From assembly GCA_900769955.1 (NCBI GenBank), contig CAAGIP010000187.1, positions 1-44,522 of the forward strand: a DNA stretch of 44,522 nt, written 5' to 3'. This document shows, piece by piece, positions 23,902-32,896 of the stretch. Source of the stretch: Spirochaetia bacterium (GTDB taxonomy: Bacteria > Spirochaetota > Spirochaetia > Sphaerochaetales > Sphaerochaetaceae). Made by a program: the position numbers and the translations under genes. A model generated the notes under the pieces. The model did not search any database. It worked only from the letters and a program-made list of their open reading frames with translations, and had not been told where the DNA came from. Each line of letters opens with the position of its first letter. Positions within the stretch are counted from its first letter, which is position 1.

Positions 23902-24960
23902 ATGAAGAAGGCTTTTGCTATTATTTTAATGTGTCTCGTTGCTTTCTCAGTGTTCGCTCAGGGAGCTGCTGAAGCTCAGACAAAGCAGGCACTGAAGGTC
24001 GGTATGGTTACAGACTCCGGTACGATTGATGACCGCTCATTCAACCAGGGCACATACGAAGGTGTCAAGAAGGCAGCTGAGGAGCTCGGCTGGGAAAACA
24101 CATATCTCCGCCCCTCCGGCACAACCACTTCCGACTATGTACAGGCTATCTATGCTCTTTATGATCAGGGTTACACATTCGTTGCATGCCCCGGTTTCCT
24201 CTTCGCTGAAGCAGTTGCACAGGTTCAGAATGAAGTTGATGACCTCAACCTCGTAATCATCGATGATGCACTTTCCGCAGGCATCGGACCCAAGAGTGTC
24301 GCAATCGTCTTCAAGGAGCAGGAGTCAGGCTTCCTCGCAGGTCTTGCCACAGCTCTCAAGATCCAGACTGGTGATGTAGGCTTCGTCGGCGGTATGGAAA
24401 TCCCCGCAGTACAGAAGTTCAACTGGGGCTTCCAGCAGGGCGTCAAGTATGCAAACGACAACTATGGTACAACCGTTTCAATGAAGGCTGAGAACTTTGT
24501 TTACTCCGGTTCATTCGCAGATCTCGCTCTTGGTCAGCAGCTTGCAAACGCAATGTATGCAAGAGGCGTCAAGGTCATCTTCGCTGCAGCAGGCGGTACA
24601 GGTGTCGGCGCTATCAACGAAGCTAAGAACAGAAGACTTGCAGGTCAGGATGTCTGGGCTGTAGGTGTTGACGTAGACCAGTATTCAGTTGGTGACATGG
24701 GTAACGGTCAGTCCTGTATCCTCACTTCAGCAATGAAGGACGTTGCAGGCGTTGCTTACGACATGGTCAAGGCTCTCGCAGACGGCACATATCCCGGCGG
24801 ACAGCTCCTTACTCTCGGTATCAAGGAAGGCAGGGCAGGTATCCCCGCATCCAACCCCAACCTCACACCTGAGATCGAAGCTACAGTTGCAGAAGTTGTT
24901 GAGCTGATCAAGGCCGGTAAGGTCACAATCGCTGACAACGGCAATGGACTTATCAAATAA
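23902..24960 (+). CDS. Nucleoside-binding protein, BMP/PnrA family
   Basis: 352 aa. BMP-family periplasmic binding protein: GMVTDSGTIDDRSFNQGTYEG near the N-terminus is the family hallmark, with GGMEIPAVQKFNWGFQQGV in the middle. Homologues bind purine nucleosides (PnrA/TmpC of Treponema pallidum). The signal peptide ends at about VFAQGAAEA and has no cysteine, so unlike TmpC this one appears to be cleaved by signal peptidase I and to be free in the periplasm. AGGAG precedes the ATG. It is the first gene of a nucleoside uptake and salvage operon. Confidence 0.9.
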   Translation: MKKAFAIILMCLVAFSVFAQGAAEAQTKQALKVGMVTDSGTIDDRSFNQGTYEGVKKAAEELGWENTYLRPSGTTTSDYVQAIYALYDQGYTFVACPGFLFAEAVAQVQNEVDDLNLVIIDDALSAGIGPKSVAIVFKEQESGFLAGLATALKIQTGDVGFVGGMEIPAVQKFNWGFQQGVKYANDNYGTTVSMKAENFVYSGSFADLALGQQLANAMYARGVKVIFAAAGGTGVGAINEAKNRRLAGQDVWAVGVDVDQYSVGDMGNGQSCILTSAMKDVAGVAYDMVKALADGTYPGGQLLTLGIKEGRAGIPASNPNLTPEIEATVAEVVELIKAGKVTIADNGNGLIK

Positions 24961-24983
24961 GATAATTAACAGCTGAACGTTAT

Positions 24984-25017
24984 AAGGCCGCCTCGTATCA
25001 TGTCCTGGCGGCCTTTT
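24984..25017 (+). terminator. Stem-loop between binding protein and ATPase genes
   Basis: A 9-bp stem AAGGCCGCC / GGCGGCCTT with a 14-nt loop and a short T run. It probably makes the binding protein mRNA more abundant than the downstream mRNA. Confidence 0.75.
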
Positions 25018-25061
25018 AAAAATCATGTCCGTGCTCCGGCACGCCTCATTTTGGAGATGAG

Positions 25062-26576
25062 ATGAGTCACGTAATCGAAATGATCGGGATCCGCAAGGAA
25101 TTCCCGGGTATCGTCGCCAATGACAACATAACACTGCAGGTGGAAGAGGGAGAGATCCACGCCATCCTCGGTGAGAACGGCGCAGGAAAGTCCACTCTTA
25201 TGAGTATCCTCTTCGGCCTCTATCATGCAGACAGGGGTGTAATCAAGGTAAGGGGAAAGGAAGTCGACATCAAGAGCCCGAACGATGCGTTCGACCTTGG
25301 TATCGGAATGGTTCATCAGCACTTCCAGCTGGTTCACAACTTCACGGTCGCTGAAAACATCATCCTCGGTAAAGAGGGCGGCTTTGTATATGACATTAAG
25401 ACCGCGTCAAGGAAGATCAAGGAAATATCGGAAAAGTATGGCCTTGCGATCGAACCTGACATGGTCATAGAAGATATCACAGTAGGTATGCAGCAGCGTG
25501 TCGAAATCCTGAAGATGCTCTTCAGGGATGCCGACATCCTCATCTTCGATGAGCCTACCGGCGTTCTCACGCCCCAGGAAATCGAGGAACTGATGCAGAT
25601 CATGAAGAACCTCATCAAGGAAGGTAAGTCAATCATCCTCATTACCCACAAGCTTGATGAGATCAAGGAGGTTGCCGACCGCTGTACAGTCATCAGACGC
25701 GGTAAGTACATCGGCGTCGTTGACGTAAAGACCACAAGCGTTGATGAAATGGCTGCCATGATGGTAGGACGTCCCGTAAGCTTCAAGGTTGAGAAGAAGC
25801 CTCCCGTGCTTAAGGACACAGTCCTCGATGTTAAGAACCTCAATGTCAAAAACTCTAAAGGCGTTCTCGGCGTCAAGGACTTCTCCCTGTCCGTCAGGGG
25901 CGGTGAGATCGTCGGTATCGCAGGTGTCGACGGAAACGGACAGAGCGAGCTTATCGAAGCCATCACGGGCTTAAGGAAGATCGAAAGCGGAAGCGTCATG
26001 CTCTGCGGCAAAGACATCACGCACATGAGTATCCGTGAGCGCAATGAGCTCGGACTCGGACATATCCCTGAAGACAGACAGAAGAGAGGACTTGTACTTT
26101 CGGCACCCCTTACGACAAACATGGTCATCAAGGAGTTCTACAAGCCCCGCTTCGGTAAGGGCGGAATTCTTCAGACAAAGGAAATCGAGGAGTACACGGA
26201 AGCCATCATCGAGAAGTTCGATGTCCGCTCCGGTGAAGGAAAGGATTCGTTTGCGGGAAAGCTCTCCGGCGGTAACCAGCAGAAGGCTATCATCGGACGT
26301 GAGGTCACTTCCGATCCCGAGCTGCTCATCGCTGTTCAGCCCACCAGAGGCCTCGACGTGGGTGCCATCGAGTTTATCCATAAGCAGCTCGTCGAACAGC
26401 GCGACAAGGGCAAGGCCGTTCTGCTTGTATCCTTCGAGCTTGATGAAATCTTCAACCTCTCTGACCGCATTGCTGTAATCAACGCGGGACGTCTCATTGA
26501 TATCGTCAACACAAAGGATACAGATGTAAGCTCCGTCGGTCTCATGATGGCCGGTATCAAGAAGGAGGAGAAGTGA
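25062..26576 (+). CDS. Nucleoside ABC transporter ATPase, two-domain (NupA/YufO type)
   Basis: 504 aa with two ABC domains. N-terminal domain: Walker A GENGAGKST, signature-like VGMQQRVEI, Walker B ILIFDEPT. C-terminal domain: degenerate Walker A GVDGNGQSE, signature LSGGNQQK, and AVQPTRGLDVGA in place of the usual Walker B. This asymmetry is normal for BMP-type nucleoside and ribose transporters. GGAGATGAG precedes the ATG. It overlaps the first permease gene. Confidence 0.93.
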   Translation: MSHVIEMIGIRKEFPGIVANDNITLQVEEGEIHAILGENGAGKSTLMSILFGLYHADRGVIKVRGKEVDIKSPNDAFDLGIGMVHQHFQLVHNFTVAENIILGKEGGFVYDIKTASRKIKEISEKYGLAIEPDMVIEDITVGMQQRVEILKMLFRDADILIFDEPTGVLTPQEIEELMQIMKNLIKEGKSIILITHKLDEIKEVADRCTVIRRGKYIGVVDVKTTSVDEMAAMMVGRPVSFKVEKKPPVLKDTVLDVKNLNVKNSKGVLGVKDFSLSVRGGEIVGIAGVDGNGQSELIEAITGLRKIESGSVMLCGKDITHMSIRERNELGLGHIPEDRQKRGLVLSAPLTTNMVIKEFYKPRFGKGGILQTKEIEEYTEAIIEKFDVRSGEGKDSFAGKLSGGNQQKAIIGREVTSDPELLIAVQPTRGLDVGAIEFIHKQLVEQRDKGKAVLLVSFELDEIFNLSDRIAVINAGRLIDIVNTKDTDVSSVGLMMAGIKKEEK

Positions 26577-27790
26577 TGAGCGACAAAAAAGTGATTAATA
26601 AGCCTCTTGAAGCCAGAAAGGCATCCCCTCTGCTTGTATCGGTATCGGCAGTAATCCTCGGCATGCTTGCAGGATGTCTTCTGATCATGCTTATTGGAAA
26701 GAACCCCATCACCGGATACAGGAACCTTTTCATGGGTGCCCTTTCCAACAAGAGAAAGATCGGTGCGACGATAGGACTCTCGACACAGCTCATCTTTGCA
26801 GGTCTTTCCTTCTCGTTCGCATATAAGACAGGCCTCTTCAACATCGGAGGCTCCGGACAGATGCTTATCGGCGGCATCACATGCAGCCTGCTTGCTCACA
26901 TGCTTCCCGCCGGTATTCCCAGACCCATCTACCTTGTCATCATCATCCTTGCGGCAATCCTGGCAGGCGGACTCTGGGGCTTCATCAGCGGCTTTCTCAA
27001 GGCAAAGTTCAACGTCCATGAGGTTGTATCGTGCATCATGCTCAACTGGATCGCATACTGGATCTGCTATGATTTCATCCCTCGCTTCATCATCGACCCG
27101 TCAATTGCCGTAAAGTCCGCTCCGATTGCGACAGAAAAAACGCTGAGAAGCGGTATCTTCACCGCGATCTTCGGTAAGAGCACGACAGCAAACCTCGGCT
27201 TCCTGCTTGCAATCGCGGCCGTGATCCTCGTGTGGTTCATCCTCAACAAGACAACCCTCGGCTTCAACCTCAAGGCAGTCGGTGCGAACAAATACTGTGC
27301 CGAATACGCAGGTATTAAGGTAACCAGGTCGATCATCATTTCAATGGCCATCTCCGGTGCCCTCTGCGGTCTTGCAGGCCTTTCCTACTACTGCGGATAC
27401 TCCAACATCATGGAAATGGGCAAGATGCCGAGTGAAGGCTTCGACGGTATCGCGGTATCCCTGCTGGGTAACTCCACACCGGTGGGCTCCCTCATTGCAG
27501 GTCTCTTCTTCGGTATTCTCAAGAACGGCAAGCTTTCCCTTGCCGCAATCGGTATCCCGACCGAGCTTGCAGACACAATCATCGCGATCATCATTTACTT
27601 TGCCGCAACCAACGTTCTCTTCAGGAACTTCTGGGACGGACTCTTCAAGAAGTCCTTTGAGAAGAAGGAAGAGTATTTCGCACTTGCCGTCAAAGGTGAA
27701 AAGACAATGGAACAGGTAACGCCTGAAGAACGTAAGGCCCTGATAAAACAGGGTAAAGAGCTTGCAAAAGCCAAAAAGGAGGTAAAGTAA
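26576..27790 (+). CDS. Nucleoside ABC transporter permease (NupB/YufP type)
   Basis: 404 aa, BPD_transp_2 family. About eight to ten membrane segments; the family stretch AVGANKYCAEYAGIKV is present. A GTG one codon earlier is possible, but ATG 26576 is preferred, with GAAGGAGGAG ahead and the usual TGATG overlap with the ATPase stop. The C-terminal ~45 residues are charged and lysine-rich. It pairs with the next permease. Confidence 0.92.
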   Translation: MSDKKVINKPLEARKASPLLVSVSAVILGMLAGCLLIMLIGKNPITGYRNLFMGALSNKRKIGATIGLSTQLIFAGLSFSFAYKTGLFNIGGSGQMLIGGITCSLLAHMLPAGIPRPIYLVIIILAAILAGGLWGFISGFLKAKFNVHEVVSCIMLNWIAYWICYDFIPRFIIDPSIAVKSAPIATEKTLRSGIFTAIFGKSTTANLGFLLAIAAVILVWFILNKTTLGFNLKAVGANKYCAEYAGIKVTRSIIISMAISGALCGLAGLSYYCGYSNIMEMGKMPSEGFDGIAVSLLGNSTPVGSLIAGLFFGILKNGKLSLAAIGIPTELADTIIAIIIYFAATNVLFRNFWDGLFKKSFEKKEEYFALAVKGEKTMEQVTPEERKALIKQGKELAKAKKEVK

Positions 27791-27791
27791 T

Positions 27792-28739
27792 ATGTGGGAT
27801 CTCCTTATCATCATAGTACCATCCGCCATCGCTTACACGATGCCGCTTTTAATGGGTGCACTCGGCGGTCTCTATTCTGAGCGCAGCGGTGTCACGAACC
27901 TCTGTATCGAAGGTCTCATGCTCTTCGGATGCTTTGCCTCAGCCGCCACGATCGTGAAGCTTCAGGCCATCCCAGGCTTCAGCTACAACCTTGCCATCGT
28001 GATCGGAATCATCGTCGCAATGCTTGCTTCCACGGTGCTTGCGGCCCTCCATGCCTTTGCCTCGATCAACCTTAAGGCTGATCAGACAATCTCAGGAACC
28101 GCGATCAACATGCTCTCAACGGCTCTTTCCCTCTTTCTGGCACAGACCATTACCGGAAGCGGAAACATCACGGTCGTAAGAGCCATCATCAGAAGTGATG
28201 TTCCCCTGCTTTCGAAGATCCCGTTCATCGGTCCCCTGTTCTTCTCGGAGACCTACTGGACGACCTGGATCTGCATCGCAGTATGGGTTTCCAGCTACTT
28301 CCTCCTCTACAAGACAAGTTTCGGCTTAAGGCTCAGGGCATGCGGAGAACACCCGTCCGCAGTTGCATCCGCAGGTGTCAACGTCCATAAGATGAGATAC
28401 ATCGGCGTTCTCACATCCGGTTTCCTTTCAGGCCTCGGAGGAGCGTGCATCCTCGTAACCTACGCCGGTGAGTACAACGCCGGAGCAGGTATCAACGGTC
28501 TTGGCTTCCTTGCCATCGCAGCCCTCATCTTCGGGCAGTGGAAGCCGCTCGGAATCCTCGGTTCCACAGCGTTCTTCGGACTGTGCATGACCATTGCGAA
28601 CATCGGAAGAATCCTTCCCGCATTCTCCGGAATCCCGATGGCAGTGCTCGGTGCATTCCCATACATCGCAACACTCATCGCACTTGTATTCTCTTCAAAG
28701 AAGAGTGCGGCCCCGCTGGCATCAGGTCAGCCATTCTAG
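27792..28739 (+). CDS. Nucleoside ABC transporter permease (NupC/YufQ type)
   Basis: 315 aa, BPD_transp_2 family, mostly hydrophobic. It begins with TMPLLMGALGGLYSERSGVTN and contains LRLRACGEHPSAVASAGV, both typical of the second BMP-type permease. AAGGAGG lies upstream and the gene starts two bases after the first permease stop. It completes the nucleoside importer. Confidence 0.92.
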   Translation: MWDLLIIIVPSAIAYTMPLLMGALGGLYSERSGVTNLCIEGLMLFGCFASAATIVKLQAIPGFSYNLAIVIGIIVAMLASTVLAALHAFASINLKADQTISGTAINMLSTALSLFLAQTITGSGNITVVRAIIRSDVPLLSKIPFIGPLFFSETYWTTWICIAVWVSSYFLLYKTSFGLRLRACGEHPSAVASAGVNVHKMRYIGVLTSGFLSGLGGACILVTYAGEYNAGAGINGLGFLAIAALIFGQWKPLGILGSTAFFGLCMTIANIGRILPAFSGIPMAVLGAFPYIATLIALVFSSKKSAAPLASGQPF

Positions 28740-28749
28740 GAGGAAATGA

Positions 28750-29574
28750 ATGCTTATTGACAATCTCAGGGAAAGTGCAGACTGCATCAAGTCTAAAATC
28801 AACGGTCCGCTTCCCGAAATCGCAATTGTCCTGGGCTCAGGACTCGGCGATATGGCCGAGCAGCTTATTGATCCCGTTTACATTCCTTATTCCGAAATCC
28901 CCCACTTCCCGGTATCAACGGTGCCGGGACACAAGGGAAGACTCGCGATCGGAACCCTGGAAGGAAAGAAGGTTTTGTGCATGCAGGGACGCTTTCATTA
29001 CTATGAAGGGTGGACACTCCAGCAGTGCGTATATCCCATCCAGACCTTCAAAGTGCTCGGGATATCAAATCTCATGCTCACCAATGCCGCAGGCTGCGTG
29101 AATACTTCCTGGCAGCCCGGAGACCTCATGGTCATCACGGATCACATTAAGCTCATGGGCGATTCACCCATGAGAGGTGCAAACTGCGATGAGCTCGGTC
29201 CCAGATTCTTCGACATGAGCCATGTCTACGACAGGGCGCTTCAGCAGACAGCCCATCAGGCTGCCGCAAAGCAGGGCTTCTCTCTCAGGGAAGGTATCTA
29301 CATGCTCTTCGGAGGTCCCCAGTTCGAGACACCGGCAGAGGTCAGACTTGCACGTGCCCTCGGTGCCGATGCGGTCGGCATGTCCACCGTTCCCGAAGCA
29401 ATAGCCGCGAGCCAGATGTCAATGAAGGTTCTCGGCATCTCATGTCTTACCAACATGGGTGCAGGCATCCTCGACCAGCCGCTGAACCATGAGGAAGTCC
29501 TCGAGACAGGCGAAAGGGTAAAGGCCCGCTTCCAGGCTCTTGTCAGGGAGATAATCTCAACTTGGCCGCTGTAA
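28750..29574 (+). CDS. punA: Purine nucleoside phosphorylase
   Basis: 274 aa, trimeric PNP family. VLGSGLGD near the N-terminus, the phosphate-binding GHKGRL, MQGRFHYYEG, LTNAAGCVN and GPQFETPAEVR are all diagnostic. It cleaves imported purine nucleosides with phosphate to the base and ribose 1-phosphate, so uptake and salvage are in one operon. AGGAGG precedes the ATG. The last codons overlap the next gene. Confidence 0.94.
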   Translation: MLIDNLRESADCIKSKINGPLPEIAIVLGSGLGDMAEQLIDPVYIPYSEIPHFPVSTVPGHKGRLAIGTLEGKKVLCMQGRFHYYEGWTLQQCVYPIQTFKVLGISNLMLTNAAGCVNTSWQPGDLMVITDHIKLMGDSPMRGANCDELGPRFFDMSHVYDRALQQTAHQAAAKQGFSLREGIYMLFGGPQFETPAEVRLARALGADAVGMSTVPEAIAASQMSMKVLGISCLTNMGAGILDQPLNHEEVLETGERVKARFQALVREIISTWPL

Positions 29575-29984
29575 GCGACATCATAAAGCGTTATGACCTC
29601 TCTCCCCTTCCCGGGGAAGGAGGTTATTTCCGTTTTATAGACACATTCGGGGAAAACTCAGGGTGTATCTACTATCTCATAACGAGCGATACCTTCTCAT
29701 CCCTCCACCGTCTCACTGACGATGAGATGTGGTTCTTTCTTGAGGGAGGAAAGGCAGAACAGTTTATTATCCATCCCGACGGAAGGGAAGAAGTACGGAT
29801 CCTCTCCGAAGAGATGAGACACTCCCTCGTGAACGCAGGATGCTTTCAGGGAACAAAGCTTGTAAGCGGTACATATGCGCTCTTTTCCACAGTGATGTCT
29901 CCCCTGTACAGTGATGAGATGTACTCGTCCCCCGATGAGACAATTCTGAGATCACATCCAAAAGCAAAGGAATATCTTCCATGA
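29562..29984 (+). CDS. Cupin of the DUF985 type
   Basis: 140 aa. A small beta-barrel cupin with the DUF985 pattern: GGYFRFIDTF, IYYLITSDTFSSLHRL and DEMWFFLEGG. The start is TTG, overlapping the phosphorylase by 13 bases, with AGGGAG about 11 bases upstream. Members may bind metal or sugar compounds; function not established. It lies between a nucleoside phosphorylase and a dehydrogenase, so a role in ribose or deoxyribose product handling is conceivable but unproven. Confidence 0.8.
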   Translation: MAAVSDIIKRYDLSPLPGEGGYFRFIDTFGENSGCIYYLITSDTFSSLHRLTDDEMWFFLEGGKAEQFIIHPDGREEVRILSEEMRHSLVNAGCFQGTKLVSGTYALFSTVMSPLYSDEMYSSPDETILRSHPKAKEYLP

Positions 29985-30649
29985 AAAGCGTTCTGATCAC
30001 AGGTGCATACTCACCTCTCGGCCGCGCGATAACAGAGGCGTTCCTCAATGCCGGTTACCATGTATACGGCACGACGACTGATCCTGACAACAAGGATGAG
30101 AGGATCGAAACACTGTACCTAGACATAACAAGTGAAAAGGAAACTGAAACCGTACTGAGTGCGGTAACTCATCTTGATGTGCTTGTGAACAATGCGGGAA
30201 TCTTCACATGTTCACCTCCTGAGGAGCTTTCACTTGAAAGCTTTGAAAGTGTCTTTGACGTGAACCTGAAAGGGCTCTTCCTTGTCACGAGAAAGCTTCT
30301 TCCCATTCTTAAGCAGAGTAACGGCTCTGTAGTGAATATCTCATCAATGAACTCTTTCCATCCCGGTTTCGGTGGAACCGCCCACTACGATGCCTCCAAG
30401 GGGGCAGTCTCGGCATATACCCGTTCACTTGCAAGGGAAACAGGGCTCAGGGTAAATGCACTTGCCCCGGGTCTTATCTCAAGGGACAGTCTTATCGGAA
30501 GCGAGCTTGAGAGCCACTGGAATGGACATACCGTGAAACAGGAGATGATGAACACTTCTGAGCTGGCCCATACAGTGCTGTTTCTTGCCGAATCGTCCGG
30601 GATATACGGTCATACATTGCTTCAGGACAATGGATATTGTCTTTACTAA
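29981..30649 (+). CDS. Short-chain dehydrogenase/reductase
   Basis: 222 aa, Rossmann fold. TGAYSPLG at the nucleotide site, LVNNAG, catalytic Ser in NISSMNS and YDASK. It overlaps the cupin stop (ATGA). Substrate unknown. Since the pectin pathway here also needs a reductase for the 4-deoxy keto-uronate, it is one candidate for that step, but the location in the nucleoside operon argues for another role. Confidence 0.85.
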   Translation: MKSVLITGAYSPLGRAITEAFLNAGYHVYGTTTDPDNKDERIETLYLDITSEKETETVLSAVTHLDVLVNNAGIFTCSPPEELSLESFESVFDVNLKGLFLVTRKLLPILKQSNGSVVNISSMNSFHPGFGGTAHYDASKGAVSAYTRSLARETGLRVNALAPGLISRDSLIGSELESHWNGHTVKQEMMNTSELAHTVLFLAESSGIYGHTLLQDNGYCLY

Positions 30650-30671
30650 GCTGAAAGTGTGCATTTATAAT
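30642..30671 (+). promoter_or_regulatory. Promoter of the metallophosphoesterase (leaderless)
   Basis: TTTACT (30642-30647), an 18-bp spacer and consensus TATAAT (30666-30671). The ATG lies eight bases after the -10 box, so the mRNA should begin at or within two bases of the start codon. The -35 box overlaps the stop of the previous gene. Confidence 0.65.
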
Positions 30672-30679
30672 CTATAGCC

Positions 30680-31369
30680 ATGAAGATTCTCTGTGTGGCT
30701 GATGAAACCGACTCCCTTGTATACAGCTCTGTGGCAAAGAGCATTTTCGGGGACTGTGACTTCGTCATCAGCGCAGGAGACCTCCCTCTCAGATATTATG
30801 ACTACATAATGACGATCCTCAGCAAGGATATGTACTACGTCTACGGCAATCACAACCTGGAACAGTTTAAGGAAAGGATGATGAAAGTGGATGCCTATTC
30901 CCAGCCCGGAGGAAAAATGAACCTCACACACCATGCAGGAGGGGATCTTGTGGACGGTAAGTGCATATACGATAAAAGAAGGGATCTTATCATAATGGGC
31001 CTCGGCGGTTCGATGCTTTACAACTACGGCATGAGCCAGTACTCCGAAAAACAGATGCTCTGGAGGATCAGGAAGCTGATACCGCGCCTGATGTACAATA
31101 AAAAGCGCTACGGCAGATATGTGGACATACTCATCACCCATGCACCCGTTGCCGGGATGGGAGATGGTATCGATATTTGCCACAGGGGTTTTGAGTGCTT
31201 CAAATGGTTCATTGAGAAGTTTTCTCCGAAGTACCTCCTGCACGGACACGTGCACCTGTTTGACGAGAATGCAAACAGAATGTATAAATACGGGGACACT
31301 ACCATAATCAATATCTACAAGAGTTACATCATTGATGATCCGACTCTCGGGAGGAGCGATGCCAGATAA
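30680..31369 (+). CDS. Calcineurin-like metallophosphoesterase
   Basis: 229 aa. Metal-site motifs in order: Asp8 in VADETD (the usual DxH His is replaced), SAGDLPL, YGNHN, THAP and HGHVH. The fold is that of class III metallophosphoesterases; because the first motif lacks His, one metal site may be altered, as in several bacterial homologues. No Shine-Dalgarno sequence; predicted leaderless. The start of the next gene overlaps its end by 11 bases, so they are translated together. Substrate unknown. Confidence 0.83.
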   Translation: MKILCVADETDSLVYSSVAKSIFGDCDFVISAGDLPLRYYDYIMTILSKDMYYVYGNHNLEQFKERMMKVDAYSQPGGKMNLTHHAGGDLVDGKCIYDKRRDLIIMGLGGSMLYNYGMSQYSEKQMLWRIRKLIPRLMYNKKRYGRYVDILITHAPVAGMGDGIDICHRGFECFKWFIEKFSPKYLLHGHVHLFDENANRMYKYGDTTIINIYKSYIIDDPTLGRSDAR

Positions 31370-32264
31370 CCTTAACGCCAATCAGGCGCTGGATGATTTC
31401 AACAAAGCGAAAAGAAGGGCACACTTCAACACATTCTTCAACACTCTCCAGTGGAAGAATTCCGATCTCCTGTCGCTGTATGAGGTGACTAAGATTATAA
31501 AGCCACGTAAGGAAACTTACCTAGGCATGCAGACGATTCCCGTTAATAAGATTATCGGCTCCGAGGGCCGCTACCGTGATTTCTCTTCCGCATTCTTTCC
31601 TAAGAAGGAGATGCTTAAAAACAGATGGACAAGCATAGACATGGCAAGGATGGATGATGTCATCCTGCCGCCCATATCGGTTTATTCCCTGGGCGGCAAC
31701 TACTTCGTCCGGGACGGAAATCACAGGGTGTCGGTTGCAAAGAGCATGGGCGTTGAGTTCATCGATGCCGAAGTCGTCGAGCTGGACAGCCAGATCGAGC
31801 TTGAGCCCGGAATGACGCTGAAGCAGATAAAGGCACGTGCCGTCGAATATGAACGTAAGATGTTCATTTCCCAGTACAACCCGACATACCTTCCGATGGA
31901 TGAAATCAGATTCACTGCTCCCGGCTCATACCCTGAAATGGTCAGTCACATACTGGTTCACAAGTACTACATCAACCAGAACAGAACCGATGAGATCATA
32001 TTCGAGGAAGCGGCAAAGAGCTGGTATGAAAACGTCTATAAACCCATCATCAATGAAGTCAGAAAGGACAAGGTCCTTTCAAACTTCCCCGGTGAGACCG
32101 AAGGCGACATGTACATGTGGCTGGTAAGAAGATGGGATGAAAAGAAGCGGATGAAACAGGATGCCAGCATCGAGGAGACTGTTTCCGAAGCGAAAAAAGA
32201 GACGGCACACGGCCGCCTCAAAAGATATATCGGAAAAGTAGTCGACTTCTTCAGACGGTCATAA
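31359..32264 (+). CDS. ParB/sulfiredoxin-fold domain protein
   Basis: 301 aa. The central region contains a ParB-N-like motif, GGNYFVRDGNHRVSVAKSMG, with the GNHR core, as in ParB-like nucleases and sulfiredoxin. The N-terminal part is helical and charged, and the C-terminal ~60 residues are basic and helical. GGGAGGAG precedes ATG 31359 inside the preceding gene. There is no evident HTH, so it is not a plain chromosome-segregation ParB. Co-translation with the phosphoesterase suggests a shared task. Function unknown. Confidence 0.72.
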   Translation: MPDNLNANQALDDFNKAKRRAHFNTFFNTLQWKNSDLLSLYEVTKIIKPRKETYLGMQTIPVNKIIGSEGRYRDFSSAFFPKKEMLKNRWTSIDMARMDDVILPPISVYSLGGNYFVRDGNHRVSVAKSMGVEFIDAEVVELDSQIELEPGMTLKQIKARAVEYERKMFISQYNPTYLPMDEIRFTAPGSYPEMVSHILVHKYYINQNRTDEIIFEEAAKSWYENVYKPIINEVRKDKVLSNFPGETEGDMYMWLVRRWDEKKRMKQDASIEETVSEAKKETAHGRLKRYIGKVVDFFRRS

Positions 32265-32840
32265 ATAGGAAACTATGCTTTCCACATATTTATCAATGAC
32301 ATCACCGAGCTTGTCGCTGGGCCTGATGCCCTTGTCACGTCCTTCAAGATGGACTATTCCCGCAACAGGCTGATTTGAGAGCCTCACTTCAGGATGCACT
32401 CCGTAAGGGATGTGCAGCAATGCCATGTTCTGAGCCCAATAGAGCATTGAGTCGAGAGCGTGTGAGCCTTCACATATGGAGTGTGCACAGCTGGTGAAGC
32501 AGCCGAACAGTCTTCCCACAAGTCTTCTCTCCTCACACATATCGTAAGTGCTGTCGAGGAATGCCTTCATTTCCGCCGTCATGCCGCCGAAGCGGGTAGG
32601 GGCGCCGAGTATAATCATGTCGGCCTTCTCAAGAGTTTCCTCATTCGCAACCGAAAGCTCGAGTATGTCCTCAAGATACTGATTCACGCTGTCATTGTCT
32701 GCTGCAAGGATGTGCAGGTCAGGGTCCTCAACCCTGTAGAGCCTTGCATCTATTCCTGCTTCCTTCAGCTTGTCCTGAAGGTAGGAAGCGATGATGTAAA
32801 TGTTACCGCTGACTGAATGGATTATGATGTTGCATCTCAT
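32259..32840 (-). CDS. Flavodoxin-like / NADPH-dependent FMN reductase family protein
   Basis: 193 aa. The flavodoxin-like fold starts MRCNIIIHSVSGN (FMN phosphate loop), followed by MIILGAPTRFGGMTAEMKAFLD, a WrbA/FMN-reductase type motif. It has several cysteines near the middle (FGCFTSCAHSIC). AAGGAG lies ten bases before the ATG. It overlaps the ParB-like gene convergently by six bases. Probably a redox protein; partner unknown. Confidence 0.82.
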   Translation of the reverse strand: MRCNIIIHSVSGNIYIIASYLQDKLKEAGIDARLYRVEDPDLHILAADNDSVNQYLEDILELSVANEETLEKADMIILGAPTRFGGMTAEMKAFLDSTYDMCEERRLVGRLFGCFTSCAHSICEGSHALDSMLYWAQNMALLHIPYGVHPEVRLSNQPVAGIVHLEGRDKGIRPSDKLGDVIDKYVESIVSYL

Positions 32841-32896
32841 ATGAAGTGCTCCTTTACATCAGTATAACCCAACAGAAAGCGACACTGTTACATTTT

